Source: Dromaius novaehollandiae (lineage: Eukaryota; Chordata; Aves; Casuariiformes; Dromaiidae). Taken from it: a DNA stretch of 64,000 bases. Each line of letters begins with the position of its first letter. The first letter of the stretch is position 1. Under the pieces are notes generated by a model that was not told where the DNA came from, ran no database searches, and saw only the letters and a list, made by a program, of their open reading frames with translations. Positions 52,481-64,000 of this stretch are shown one piece after another. A program made the translations under genes and the position numbers. The DNA lies in contig NW_026991398.1 of assembly GCF_036370855.1 (NCBI RefSeq), positions 3,224,001-3,288,000 of the forward strand, read 5' to 3'.

Positions 52481-53773
52481 TTAGCCCTGAAACTTTGTGT
52501 TCATAAACAGCCAAAGAAAGTCCATGAAACTCATAACCCTTTTTAATTCCCATTCTCACTGAGGTTTCCTTTCTACTCCTTCTTCATCCCACGCTACTTC
52601 CAGTGCTAACTCCAGGAAAGAAATGTGATTTTGGACATTTGTTCCAGTTTCCTGTATTTGTTACATATCATAGAAAATACAGCCCTTCCCTGTTTCTGGG
52701 AGTTTGACCACAGGCATGAAACGCTGATGCTGGCCAACATTCAAGATCTTTTCATGACACAAACTGCATTCCCAGCTTTTACATTTGAGATGCTTTTCCA
52801 TGTAGACTGTGCACCTCTCTCACAAAATCATAGACAAACCATTTAAAGTCTAATAGCCACGGCCTTGTGTTGGCCCAGACCTACATATAAGCTTGCAGTT
52901 AGGACACCTTATTCCTGTGCCTATGCTATCTGCACAGTTTTGCAGCAGGCGGAAATGGCAATAATGCAGCTATGGAGATGTTTGTGCAATGTCTGACAGT
53001 GCTCAAAAGAATTTCTCGACCCAAATACCTTCCTGCCATTCTTAATACAAGAGTAATATCCATTGTGTAAAAGGAGAAAACAGGTCTTGAGATATTTGCA
53101 ATAGGTATTTAGTTTAAAAATCCCCCAGTTTTTTTTTTTTTTACCCGTGGATATGATGAAGATGGGTATAGCAATGTGCAGCAGATCCTCAGACAATGAA
53201 GTTTTGCTCACCACGACTGTCCTGCTCATGGACCGGCAGCAAAACAGTGATCATTGCCCCTGCTATTTAGATTGACTAAGTAGTGCTACTTTCCTTAGAC
53301 AGTTTTAAATGGAGGGTAATTCATATGGCACTGCCCGTCCAAACCCAGCCACTTTTACAATAAAGGCTGGCAGATGATAAGTCTGACCAACAACAAAAAA
53401 AAATCTCCCTTTGACTCTACGGAATCACTGACCCAAACACTTATAAAATCTTTGTGTTCGTATTGCTTAAATTAATAGTGAGGAAACAGAAAGATGTGTG
53501 CCAAAGCTGGTCCTTCATGCTGCAACCCCAAAGCCTAAGCCTATAGTCGTCTCTGTCCCCTTTGGGGATCACAAAGTAATGGAGCAGAGGGACCTTGACA
53601 TCAAGGTCAAGTAGCTGCAGCACCTCCAAGGCCTGCACTGTTAAAGGATGCTGAATCTGTGGGACTTTTGGATCTGGGGGATTCCTCCTCCCTGGTCCAC
53701 TGGATGGGAGACTGCTGCGGTTCTCTGCTCCCTGGTCCTGCCAGCAGTGAGGCTGCACATGTGCTTCCAGTAG

Positions 53774-53776
<3 letters not shown>

Positions 53777-53815
<39 letters not shown>
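53777..53815. repeat. (CA)n microsatellite
   Basis: About 19 uninterrupted CA units. Cys/Val repeat frames across it are artefacts. Confidence 0.95.
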
Positions 53816-53821
<6 letters not shown>

Positions 53822-54907
53822 CGGACATGGTGGGCCACCAAAAAATCAGTTCAGCCAGGGCACAGTACCTTTACAGGCACCACAGAGACACGAGCAGCGC
53901 TCATAAACATGAACCATGCAAATGGCCTGGTCCTGTTTTTGCTCACCGGCTAATGAGACTCAAAGCTTGCAGGAGACCTCACACGCACCCTTGCACGGGT
54001 GTCTCTGGCAGCTGGCTGCCTTGAGGGCTGCAAGCCTTCCACACATGTACTCACACAGAATAGAGAATGCTCACCCAGAAAGTAGCTAGGAATAGGATTT
54101 AATACGACGCTAAGGCAGATTGCAGTGACCAGGCACACAGCTTGGCCAGGCAAGTGTACTTGCCAGCAGCTTGCTTACACAAAACTGGCCCCTTTTATTC
54201 CCTCTCCCTCCATTTTCCCGTGCTTTTTATTCCATGATCCAGCTGATCCCTCCCTTTCGCCAGCTTTATCCCCTTTGCAATAAACAGTCCATCTCTAAGT
54301 AGTTTTTTCCTCATTGGTCCCAGTTTTACTATGTATGTACTCAAGCACATATGTAGTAGACAATTTAGTCAGTTAGCTCAACCTCAAGCCAGAGCCTAGT
54401 TGTCTGCCTGCATACCCTAACTGCACATTGCTGGTGGAGCTGTGGGCCTGGGTGGGTAGACCAGGGCCACCACATCCTTCACTGCAGTGCAGAAGGACCC
54501 AGGCTGGAACTTAATTTTTGTGCTTAGCATCTTCTGTTATTCAGGCAGAGAAGGTGTTTTGAGCTTTTCTCAACAGTCCGGGGACATTGTCCCCAGAGTT
54601 TTCAGCTAAATTTCCTGAGATAACTTATGAAAGCTTCCTTGTGTCAGCACCCACTGGCAGTCTATGCCCCAGTCCTAAGAAGTGTGTTTCCAACATTCTA
54701 TTAATATGTTTTAGATTCTGTTTATAATAACCCCCTCTAACCAAGACACACAATTCACATTTCTTCCCTTCACTACTACAATCCAATGTGAAAATAAATC
54801 TCCTGAGGCACCTGTATTTAGTCTGGGGCACCTGTATTTAGTAGCTACGTACATATGTGTGAGATATTTTATATGACACATAATTAAAATTGCTATCTCG
54901 AGAAACA

Positions 54908-55861
54908 TCATGACTGGGGGAAAAGTCCAACCTTTGCACAGCCAATGGCTTTCTTCAGGGCCAGTTTCACAGTCTTGTTTCTGAGACTGTAGATGAAGGG
55001 GTTTAAGAATGGGTACAGGACAGTGTTCAGCAAAGCTACAGTTCCATTGGTCTCCAAGGAAACATCTTCTGAGGGTCGTGCATAGAGAAAAATGCAGCTT
55101 CCATATACGATGGCTAAAGTGATGAGATGGGAAGAACATGTAGCAAAAGCTTTCTTCCTCCCAGATGCTGATGGCATGTGCAGAATACAATGGAAGATGC
55201 ACATGTAGGACACCAGGATTAAACATAAGGAACCCAGCACTACAAATGATAAGAAAATAGAGTCTGCTTTCCAAAGCAGGCTGGTGTCAGAGCAGGACAG
55301 TTTGAACAAGGGAGAGTTGTCACAAAAAAAATGGTGGATCTTGTTTGGGCCACAGAAAGTCAGCTTTGAGAGCAGGACCAGGCGGTAACTGAAGAGTGTG
55401 AAGCCTATGACCCAAGCAGCAACAACGAGGTGGGTGCAGAGCTGCCACTTCACGACAGCAGCATAATGCAAAGGTTGGCAGATGGCAACGTAGCGGTCAA
55501 AGGACATGACAACAAGGAGAGTGAACTCTGTACCACCCAGGGAAAAATAGAAATAGGATTGGGCAAAGCAGCTGCTTAATGAGATTGTCCTCCTACCAGA
55601 GCTCAGAATCACCAACAGTTTGATAGTTGTGGAGGATGTAAACCAGATTTCCAGGAATGCCAGATTGCTGATGAAAAAGTACATGGGGGTTTGCAGGCGG
55701 TGATCCACACACACGAGGAAAATGATCGTTGTGTTCCCTATCACAGTTGTCAGGTATATGAGTAGAAGGAGCAGGGACAGAAACAGCTGTAGTCTTTGAT
55801 CAAGCCCTGAGAAACCCTCTAGGATGAACTCAGCAACTACAGTTTCATTTCCTGGTCCCAT
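54908..55861 (-). CDS. Olfactory receptor, OR6-like
   Basis: This is an intact single-exon odorant receptor of 317 residues, clearly of a different family from the OR14-like genes. Features are a sequon at N5 (NET), the GN motif of TM1 (42-43), QTPMYFFISNLAFLE (57-71), the MSFDRYVAIC box with DRY at 122-124, cysteines C98 and C180, KAFATCSSHL (237-246), FLYARPSE (258-265) and LNPFIYSLRN (286-295). The frame is open to an ATG at 55897. A pyrimidine tract ending CCCTCAG (AG at 55883-55884, minus) would splice that ATG away, so I start at MGPGNETVV. The OR6-like label is by resemblance; subfamily and ligand unknown. Confidence 0.92.
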   Translation of the reverse strand: MGPGNETVVAEFILEGFSGLDQRLQLFLSLLLLLIYLTTVIGNTTIIFLVCVDHRLQTPMYFFISNLAFLEIWFTSSTTIKLLVILSSGRRTISLSSCFAQSYFYFSLGGTEFTLLVVMSFDRYVAICQPLHYAAVVKWQLCTHLVVAAWVIGFTLFSYRLVLLSKLTFCGPNKIHHFFCDNSPLFKLSCSDTSLLWKADSIFLSFVVLGSLCLILVSYMCIFHCILHMPSASGRKKAFATCSSHLITLAIVYGSCIFLYARPSEDVSLETNGTVALLNTVLYPFLNPFIYSLRNKTVKLALKKAIGCAKVGLFPQS

Positions 55862-58146
55862 GCCCAATTTCAGTACATCCTGCTGAGGGAGGAGCATGAA
55901 GAAACAAGTGTGAGAATTTCACAGTCTGCACAGGAGGGTGTATCCTTCCTTCTTTGCTCCCTTGCTTGCTTCCTATGCAACACAGACAGAATATTCCTCT
56001 CAACCATTCATCGCACCCTGATTTCTCCGTTTCACATTTACAGTCCTCAGAGATTTTACTGTCTTCTTTCTACCTTTTCCAAACTCTCACAAAGGATTCT
56101 TTCCCAAGCCCACAATATTTTAGAGATTGTGAACTATTTCATGCCATGCCTTGGAAATTCCCAGTTCACTTCGACTTATTGCAAACATGCATCACATCTG
56201 TCTTTCAAAAGCCAAACTAATGTCCCAGCAAAAATGCTTACTGTTATCTGCAGATGCCAGACCATCCCTTTATATATGCATTTTGAAAGTTATCCCTTCT
56301 ACTTTTCAGTACTTGCCTTTTTTGATTCAGAACATCTGGGTGACTGTTGATTTCAAAACAAGTCAATATCGAGTCTCTCTTTTGTAATCCCCTGCTTTCT
56401 TCCACATCTTCTTCCTCTCTGTTTCTCCAGAAAAGGGGAGGAAATAGGGAACAAGTATAGCTTGCCTTCTTTAATACTCTAAATAGTGAAATTCATGATG
56501 GTTCCCTTCAGTCACTGGAAGTGGCTTTCCCTTTAGGGGAGGGGGGAATCATCTCATACAAAAAACCTAAAGGCTGTCCTTCTGGTTATTTGAAACAGGA
56601 AGCATCTGGAACAAAGAAAACATGAAGCAGGGTTATATTTTAGGTGTCTAAAAGTTGGGCGCTTCAGTTTGAGCAAGTTAGCATACTCCCATATTGCCAG
56701 GGCAGAGAGAGAAGAGTGTCTGGAAGAGACTGGTAACACTTCTTTCACATGCTGGTTACAGTCTGGGAGGACCCAACCTCTAGAGCTCTCTCTTCATCTC
56801 CATTGACTATATAGGGAGCCAAGGGAAAATGAGTACGGACTCCAGCTGCTCACACACACCTCCAATGAAGTAGATGAAACTCCCTATTTCAATCTCAAAT
56901 CTCCTAATTTATTTAGTAGCTAATTTCTTTTTCAAACCAAAGAACATATCTAACAGCAGGAAGCCCAGGGAAAACACAGGCAATAAATGCTGACATTTTT
57001 CCCTCCACCTTTGCATTTGGTTTTAGACATATAAAGGAAAGGAGCAGATGACTCCATAAATAGGATGCCTCAAAAATGCAAGGGGGGAGGATGACGGGTT
57101 TTAAGCAGTGAAACAGAGGTTCTCCACAAACTGTGTTGTCCTCCTAGACCCCATCTCAGAGCATAGCACATGGCTCTTATACAGGGAGCAAAATGGGAAG
57201 CCCAGTAGTGGGCAATACTCCGTGATTGCATTGGCATTTTAACTTGGGGCTCAGGTTAGTCCTAGATCCCAAATACTCTGTCTTGCTCTCTGCCTCTAGT
57301 CTGGCATAGGGGGATCTCTGCACTGGGTCCATCTGGAAGATTTGCTGAAATTTAGCCGCTGGCTGTAATTGTTTGAGCAAAAGCTCAAGCCCAGTCACCT
57401 ACAGCAATATCACTGTAGTCTCTCTTGTGTTATGATCTGATGGTAATTTTGAATGATGGTTACAGAGAAATTGAGGCAGCTTTGCAATAAAGACCTACCT
57501 ATGTCACCTTTGTATATTAAGGAAAGAGCAATGGCAAAGATTGGTGGCACCAAACTGTGACAGCTGTTTCACAAAGGTTGTCATCTTCCATTCCTCAGCT
57601 GTCAATGGAGAGAGGCAGACTGCAATGGTCTGAATCACCTTTTAGGGATGGCTTCCTCTCCTGTTTGATTAGACAGGGAGCTGGCATGGGATATATTCCA
57701 TCTCTAGAAAGGTTATTGCCAAAACAGACCAAAGTAGGCCTGCATTTTTTGGACAAGATATATTTTTGGACAAGAACAGATGAATGGCCCTTTAGGCACT
57801 ACTGATTGTACCCTGTAGGTGGGCACCTGCAGGCTCCTGCAGGCTTAAGTCAGGCATGACGAATCTCAGTTGAAAAGACAGATGTCTTAGGCTGAACTGG
57901 TCACTCCAGGACCCTTCTATAGTTGTGGAGGGCTAGGCAGCCTCAAAAAATGGCAGTAGATGACTAACTCAGAAGGTGCAGATGTCCAAGTTAGGTGTGA
58001 TGAACTTGACCCTGAATACCTCTGTGTAGGGACTTGACTTCTCTTTAAAAATCAGGATGTCCAAAACTTACTAGATGTCACCTGAGAAAATATTCAACAC
58101 TCTACATTACTCTGTTGTTCTTTCCCATGACAGAGAATGCACAGAG
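55862..58146. other. Intergenic between the two OR6-like loci
   Basis: No gene is supported. The final bases before 58147 form a pyrimidine tract ending in CAG (58131-58133), the decayed gene's probable splice acceptor. Confidence 0.5.
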
Positions 58147-59086
58147 ATGGAGAATGTGACATCTGTGACAGAGTTCATCCTAGTGGGATTTCCTAACATC
58201 CATGAGGTGGAGATCCTCTTCTTCATTGTGTTCCTACTTATTTATTTAGGGACTGTCTTGGAAAACGCTCTTATCATTGTCCTAGTATACACTGATTGCC
58301 ATTGTATTACTTTCTCAGTAACCTGTCTTTCATTGAAATCTCCATGACTTCCTCTGTGGTTCCTAAAATGCTGGCAAACTTCCTGTCAGAGAAGAAGGTC
58401 ACTTCCTTTGCTGGCTGCTTTAGCCAGCTCTACTTCTATTTCCTCATGGGCACAACTGGCTTCATCATCTTTGCTGTTATGTCCTATGACCAGTATGTGG
58501 CAATATGTAACCCACTGAGGTATCCCAGCATCATGACAAGCAAGGTATGCAGTCAACTTGTTTGGGGCTCCTGGGTGGGTGGCTTTGTCATGATTCTGTC
58601 ATCTCCGGTTCTGAAAGCCCCGTTGCCGTACTGTGGTCCCAATGTAATCGATTACTACTTCTGTGACAGTGCGCCCTTATTACACCTTGCTTGTGCTGAC
58701 ATCCAGCTTACTGAGTTGATTGATTCTGTGGTGTCCTGGTCTTGCTCCTTGGCTTTTTGGCATCGACTGTGGTCTCCTATGCCTACATTATTTCTACCAT
58801 ATTCTGGATCCCATCAACTCAGGACAGGCAGGAGGCATTTGCGACTTGTGCTTCTCATTTCACTGTTGTTTCCTTAGGTTTTGGCATCTTTGTCTATGCC
58901 AGGCCTTCCCAGGTGACCTCTCTGCATGTCAACAAAATACTCTCTGTGTTCTCCAGTATTGTGACACCTCTTTTAAACCCATTCATATTCAGCCTAAGGA
59001 ATGAACAAATGAAAGAGGCCTTGAAAAATGCTTTGCACAAGGGCCTGGTGATGTCTAAGGGGGCAGGAAACCCACGAGCTTCATGA
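58147..59086 (+). pseudogene. Olfactory receptor pseudogene, OR6-like
   Basis: The gene starts at MENVTSVTEFILVGFP (the sequon N3 is present) behind a good splice acceptor. It follows an OR through three frames. A deletion of about 13 bases at 58295 removes the start of the LHTP box before LYYFLSNLSF. A one-base deletion near 58735 in TM5 shifts the frame again. The rest runs normally to the C-terminus (ATCASHF, LLNPFIFSLRN). The DRY motif reads DQY (MSYDQYVAIC). It most resembles OR6-type receptors and is not close to the intact gene at 54908. Two separate frame breaks make a functional product very unlikely. Confidence 0.9.
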
Positions 59087-60280
59087 TGACTGTTACTCAG
59101 TCAATCCTTGAAAAATGTGAGCAGGATCTTTGCGTTCATATGGATAAACTAGCCAGATTAGATTAGACTCCTTGGATGAGATTCAGTGGTGCATGGAATA
59201 TGCTTCAGGTAAGCAGCCAGGTGGTATCTACATGAGGATGACGGGAATCCTTCTCTCAACTCCATTGTCTGTATTGATAAGGGACTAAATTCCAGTCACA
59301 GTCACATGGGGGCTAGTGCCATTTGAGATGCCACAGCATATCCTAGTTGACCTCCACCTGCCTTTCTGGAAAGCAACAAGTCTCTCAAAGTCCCTTGTCA
59401 CAACTGCGCAGATGTCTTGGGCTCCTTAGGGTATCTCAAAAAGCAGACGGCACCTGCATGTGGACAACTGAATCCCATTCTCTAAAGAACTGTGGTGTTC
59501 AGGATTCATCTCACCTAGCTTTAGCCACTGCAAAGGATGTGTCTGTATTTGAGATTACCATAAACTATTGCTAGAGTGAGTGGAAAGATAGATATTTCCA
59601 CACAGTCATTCAGCACAACTCGGGATAGGTGCACTGACCTGGCCTCTGGAAGTGGTGAATTCTGTCCGTTAATTGTAGACTCAGCCTGGCTGAGTCTCTT
59701 GCACACATCAGGTGTGCCTCAGGCTACACTTCTGTTCTTGTGGTGTCTTCCAGGGGCTGAGTCAGAGTACCTGAGCAAGTGATGCTGACTGGTTTGCATC
59801 CATTCTGTCTGCAGAGTGTAAATTCTGGCATCTTCTTTTCTGCACCCAGATTCTCCCATGAAGGGAACTAATTGGCTCACTCCAGATAAGGTGCAAACTA
59901 AGAGCTTCGAAGTATGGATGGTCAGAATTACTGGGGACTCTGGAGAGAAATATGAACCTCTAAACACCTCTAAATCAATTAGATTTGACCCCTCCTGAAG
60001 TTTCTTTCCCCCCACCCCGCCCTTTTTTCACATCAGTTAAATGTTATGATTTGGTTTATATTGTAAACTATATGAATTGTCTCTGTAGCTGTGGATTGGG
60101 CTCTCTTAAGCATGCAGATGATTGGTGCATTTAAACAAAAAGTAGAATACTCTGCCTTCACAGTACCCTGCAGCACGGGAAGAGACAGATTGATTGGGCT
60201 TTATATATTACAGTATTTTTGCAGTTTTCAAAATCTGAATATGTAAGGTAATTAAGAAGTTTCTTTCCCTCTCTCACTCC

Positions 60281-60301
60281 TTTTTTTTTTTTTTTTTTTT
60301 T
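60281..60301. repeat. Poly-T tract
   Basis: Twenty-one consecutive T bases. Confidence 0.9.
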
Positions 60302-60683
60302 AACTTCCTGGGAAAACTTTAACTGAAAGAGGAGTACATGATTTCAGAGAGATGATTCATTATTATATTTCTCCAAATGTGTGTTCTCATTGAAAATAAA
60401 GGCTATGGTTTCCTCAGAATGCTGCATCATTCTTTATTAAGTGCTCATATTATATCTTTAGTGTCATAACTGTATCATTACTTGGGAGATTCCAGTGTTT
60501 AAACATGGTATGTTTGAAATGTGGTGTCTCACATGAAACACAAAGCTGCTGAGAACAAAAAGTCTGTTGAAACAAAACCAGAATCAATTACTTAATTGGG
60601 TTTTTTTTTTCGTTTTTATCTGTGCGGTGCTTCCAACAAAATCAAAATCTTTCTAGCAATTTCTGTCCTTGAAAATGATTAGG

Positions 60684-60704
60684 TTTTGTTTGTTTGTTTG
60701 TTTT
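60684..60704. repeat. (TGTT)n microsatellite
   Basis: Four to five tandem TGTT units. Confidence 0.8.
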
Positions 60705-63700
60705 CCAAGGGCTCACAATTCCTCAAAGGTCTTGTTTTTGTCATGAGATGGTCTGGTAAAATCAACTGGCAAAGACCTTTATTTTCAGTCACTGCAAACT
60801 TGGATTAACTGATGATGGCTGTTCACTCACTCCTACTTGATGTTAACATCTATGTATTATTCCACCTTGCTTCTCTTGATGATTTCTTCTTCTCTTCAGT
60901 TATCTTACTATTTATTCCTTGCCTTAACTTTAGCTATGTCACTGACCGCCCATAGTGAGCAGATGCTTTGTGGTTCATGGTGCATTAACACTGAAGAATG
61001 TTGCTTTTGGTATCAATTGGGGCACTCATCTTACCAAAATTCAGTCACCTAATACACAGCCACACAGCCTAAGCTGCTCTGCAGAAGCCACAGGGAGGTG
61101 GAATCTCAGAGGAATCCTGACCTTAGGGATGGGATGACTCAAGCCCCAGTAGCTCTGTCTCTCTCCAGTGACTGCAGAGATTGGATGACCCATCTAGGCT
61201 TAAAGTTGTTTAAATGAGTTATATGAAAAAGCTGAAGATTAAATGAAATTATTTCCATGTCTGCCTATTTGGAGGTACAATAAAAGGCAATCCTCCATAT
61301 TTAAGTAGCATTGACTTCTGTAAGACTTGGCCTCAAAAACAAAAAGCTTGCCTCTTACACGCCTTGCCTTACTAGATTAAGAGAAGCATTTATAAAACTG
61401 TCATTAAAATGTTAAAAATACAGGTGAAAATAAATTTCATCAGGCAGTTCAGATGCCAGTAGCTATGATAAAATCTAGTCTTTCCTGCTGAATGGGTAAC
61501 CTCACACTGTATGATTTCTTGATAGCTATTAGTTTTCCTAGATACAAACAGTAAAAAAAAATGAGATCTTTTTTTTCTGAAATGTTCATTGAAAAAACAA
61601 GCAATTAACTTCTGGATCAGATTCCACTATACTTATTTTACCTTTCTTACCTAAACTGTGGTCTCTCTAGAAACAAGTGGAGACAGGTATGTTTTACAAA
61701 ATGGAGAGCCCTCCAGTGCTAAGACACTGTCTAAACTGCCTAAATTCATCATCTTCTGCAGGTGCCATTCTTTTCCCCCTGACTCTGAAGGGGCAGCAGA
61801 CACTAACTCTGATGTGAACATTTGCAGTGCAGCAGTGGGATTCAGCTCCAGACAGCGAAGCTGGTGTCTGCAACGCAAGTGGTCTGAGCTCTCATTATAT
61901 CCAGCAGTGACCTGGCCAATAGTGTCCACAGAGCTTACAGAGCATTTTTGCTGAACAAATGTAGGGAAATGATTAGTTGATGAAACATGGGCATGTAGTG
62001 CTATTTTTAGTAGTCTAGGATATTCTAGGATATTTTAAATGCCTACATGGGATGGAAGAAAAGACAACAGACACTGCTGGCTCAGAACAAGCTGATTAAA
62101 TCTTCTGGCTCATAGATGCCTGTATTTAAGCAGTTGGTCTCCATTGACTATAACAGAAGCTTATATGTCCCATTCACTGGTGCTCCACAGAGAATGAAAG
62201 TCTTGGGGTCCACTGACCAGACCTTAGAACCATTCAGTACCCTCATGCTCCCAGTCTGAGTTAGTGCTTTCTAGAGGGAAGAGACCTCACTCCCCTGGCC
62301 TTGCCAGCCCGCCAAACCAGAACATTTGCTCTCTCTGACCTCTTTTCAAGTCATTCTCCTAAATTATTCTACAACTTCCACTCCACATAGCCTTTCCCTA
62401 CTTTTTTGATCTCCAGATCCTTATCAGCAATAAGACTTCCTTGGCATTGCAAGTCCTGCTGTTGGATGGCTTATCTTCTGGTGTGTGCTGTTGTTTGGAG
62501 TTTTATGGGACATCACAAGGGATCATGCCTTTGGGGGAAAAGGTGATGATCTAGAGTGTAAGTGGAGAAGGCAGGAGTAATTTGCAATTTTTTTTCATGC
62601 CTCAGTAACTGCCTGTTTGTTTGAGCAAAGGGAGAGATCAATCTCTGCCCTGATAGGAGGGGAAGGGGGAAGAGGGAGTTTGTGTAGACTTCAGCCTCAT
62701 GCAGAAGTCAAAAAGTCAAGATGGAGTGATGGAGTGTGATTCCACAGAAGGGTCAAGGAGTTCTCTGGACCAAGAAAAACAGAGGTAGGAGCACTCAGTT
62801 ACCTCACTGGGGATGGCTACCATAGAGATGTCTCTCCCTGAGCTTCCTTTGTAGTTAGGAGGAACATCTACTGTTGGATACAAGTCATTTGAGCTAATTT
62901 AGACAATTCACTTAAGATGAGTTGTATCCCTCTAGAAATGCCTCACTGGGTGTGAAGGCAGGCTAAAAGAGGAACCTCCTTTGGATGGTACCTCTTGCAG
63001 GCATCTAGTGGTACTCCAGGTGCCATGGGCATGTATACATCACGTACAGAAAACCTGTGCCCTGCAGGGAGGCAGTTTGAGGCCAGGCAGGACGTCCTCA
63101 AATGGCCTTGAACACCTACACATACGAATTCACAGACCCTCTTGTGTCAAAGTCACCTCAGCCTCACCTGTCACCTCAGGTCCCTCCCAAGTCCATGACA
63201 AGGGACCAGCATCTCCACATCTCCAGAGAGGGAGTCATCCTACCTGTTTCAGGAGTCCATCTTAGAAGAGCATCTGTCATTCTCTGATGTGGCTGATTCT
63301 GACTGTCAGTGAAATCTCCCTGACCAGCAGAGATTTGGATCCTAGAAGTTTGTTGAAGTGAATCGCAGGGGAGTCACTCTTAAAAAGAAATTAAATTTGG
63401 GGATACTCAAGGAATTTTTTTTTTTTTATTATTGTGGAGGTCATTGGGTCCAACACATCCCCTCAAAGAAAAGCAAGCTGTGTGGCTCGTACTTTTTCCC
63501 CTCAGGTATCACCTCGGTATCTCTCACATCTCAAGTTCTTTTCTCTGTCATACCACTTTCAACTACAGTATTTTCCAGATTTCCCTTTCTTTGTCATTCC
63601 CCAGAAAATTGTGCACCTCGGTAGAAAGAACATCTCATTCACATGCTCAGCTCACCCTGGGATGCAGGAGGTGACTGAAGTCCAGCTCTTCAGGAAATGG

Positions 63701-64000
63701 GGAATGGTTGCTTCATACAGGAATATCCACGCTCACATACTTCATTACTGATCAGGGAGAAGCTTGGCCTGCACCTGCTGGTGCTCACTATTTCTGTCTG
63801 AAAGGAAGATAACATCCACCCAAGGACAGTCAAGCCAAGCCCGTTACTGTCCCAAGTGAGCTCTGTGTGATCCATCACTCCCCTAGTCTGGGGGCTCAGA
63901 GTGTGTCAAGAACTCACTGTGCTTCTGCTTGAGACCCCATCCCATGCTGCTGCTGGAAGTCCCTGCTTTCAATCCCCATGCAAAGTTATTGTGCAGAGGA

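Larger units (their letters stand above)
50700..54907. other. Intergenic, no gene supported
   Basis: Scattered short frames occur. One at about 51227-51390 (plus) reads as a plausible 50-residue peptide (IHSSLSGILQEYSFETLAYT), but I cannot assign it. The DNA becomes AT-richer than the first 45 kb. Confidence 0.4.
59087..64000. other. Intergenic, AT-rich, no gene supported
   Basis: No receptor exon, RNA gene or transposon domain is recognised. Simple repeats include the T-run and TGTT-run listed separately and a T-run at about 63415-63427. Short frames (for example minus 61651-61929) have no recognisable content. Confidence 0.45.

Noticed and set aside
52921-53229. 102-codon minus frame with a donor-like GTAAAA
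   Set aside because: The frame continues through a poly-A run and matches nothing I recognise. The donor is weak.
53441-53841. Cys/Val-rich frames across 53.6-53.8 kb
   Set aside because: Produced by the (CA)n microsatellite.
54100-54480. Possible solo LTR near 54.1-54.5 kb
   Set aside because: An AATAAA and LTR-like texture are present, but no terminal TG/CA, target duplication or second copy is visible.
55862-55897. Upstream ATG of the OR6-like gene at 55897
   Set aside because: It lies before the acceptor AG at 55883-55884 and would be removed by splicing.

Overview
The window looks like avian genomic DNA from an olfactory-receptor (OR) cluster. Three things point to a bird. There are several near-identical copies of the OR14-like (gamma-c) receptor type that expanded in birds. 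There are many decayed CR1 LINE fragments. There is one class III (ERV-L-like) endogenous retrovirus with a dUTPase-like segment after integrase. I cannot name the species.

Layout. Four intact, single-coding-exon OR14-like genes lie at 550-1476 (-), 7841-8800 (-), 34992-35927 (+) and 41066-42001 (-). Three of them sit in the same multi-kilobase module: a CR1 relic, a 5' block with a candidate noncoding exon ending in a consensus splice donor, an intron, a splice acceptor 14-26 bases before the ATG, the receptor exon, an AATAAA signal about 195-200 bases past the stop, and a shared 3' flank. Modules 2 and 3 face away from each other (head to head, centre about 15.4-28.0 kb). Modules 3 and 4 face each other (tail to tail, centre about 37.1-40.0 kb). 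The first receptor shares only its proximal upstream 0.75 kb with the second.

The 15.4-28 kb centre holds a duplicated CR1-bearing block, a 60-65 bp satellite with a roughly 1.7 kb higher-order repeat that includes CR1 pieces, and a CpG-rich stretch with NF-Y (CCAAT) and RFX (X-box) type sites. No protein-coding gene could be supported there.

From about 45.5 kb the character changes. There are unidentified coding-like fragments (45.7-47.0 kb), a broken ERV-L-like pol with a 3' LTR (47.0-50.7 kb), then AT-richer DNA with an intact receptor of a different, OR6-like type at 54908-55861 (-) and an OR6-like pseudogene at 58147-59086 (+). From 59.1 kb to the end I see only intergenic DNA with simple repeats.

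The intact receptors are predicted class II odorant GPCRs of olfactory sensory neurons. The repeated promoter, intron and polyadenylation architecture suggests each OR14-like copy was duplicated as a complete transcription unit.
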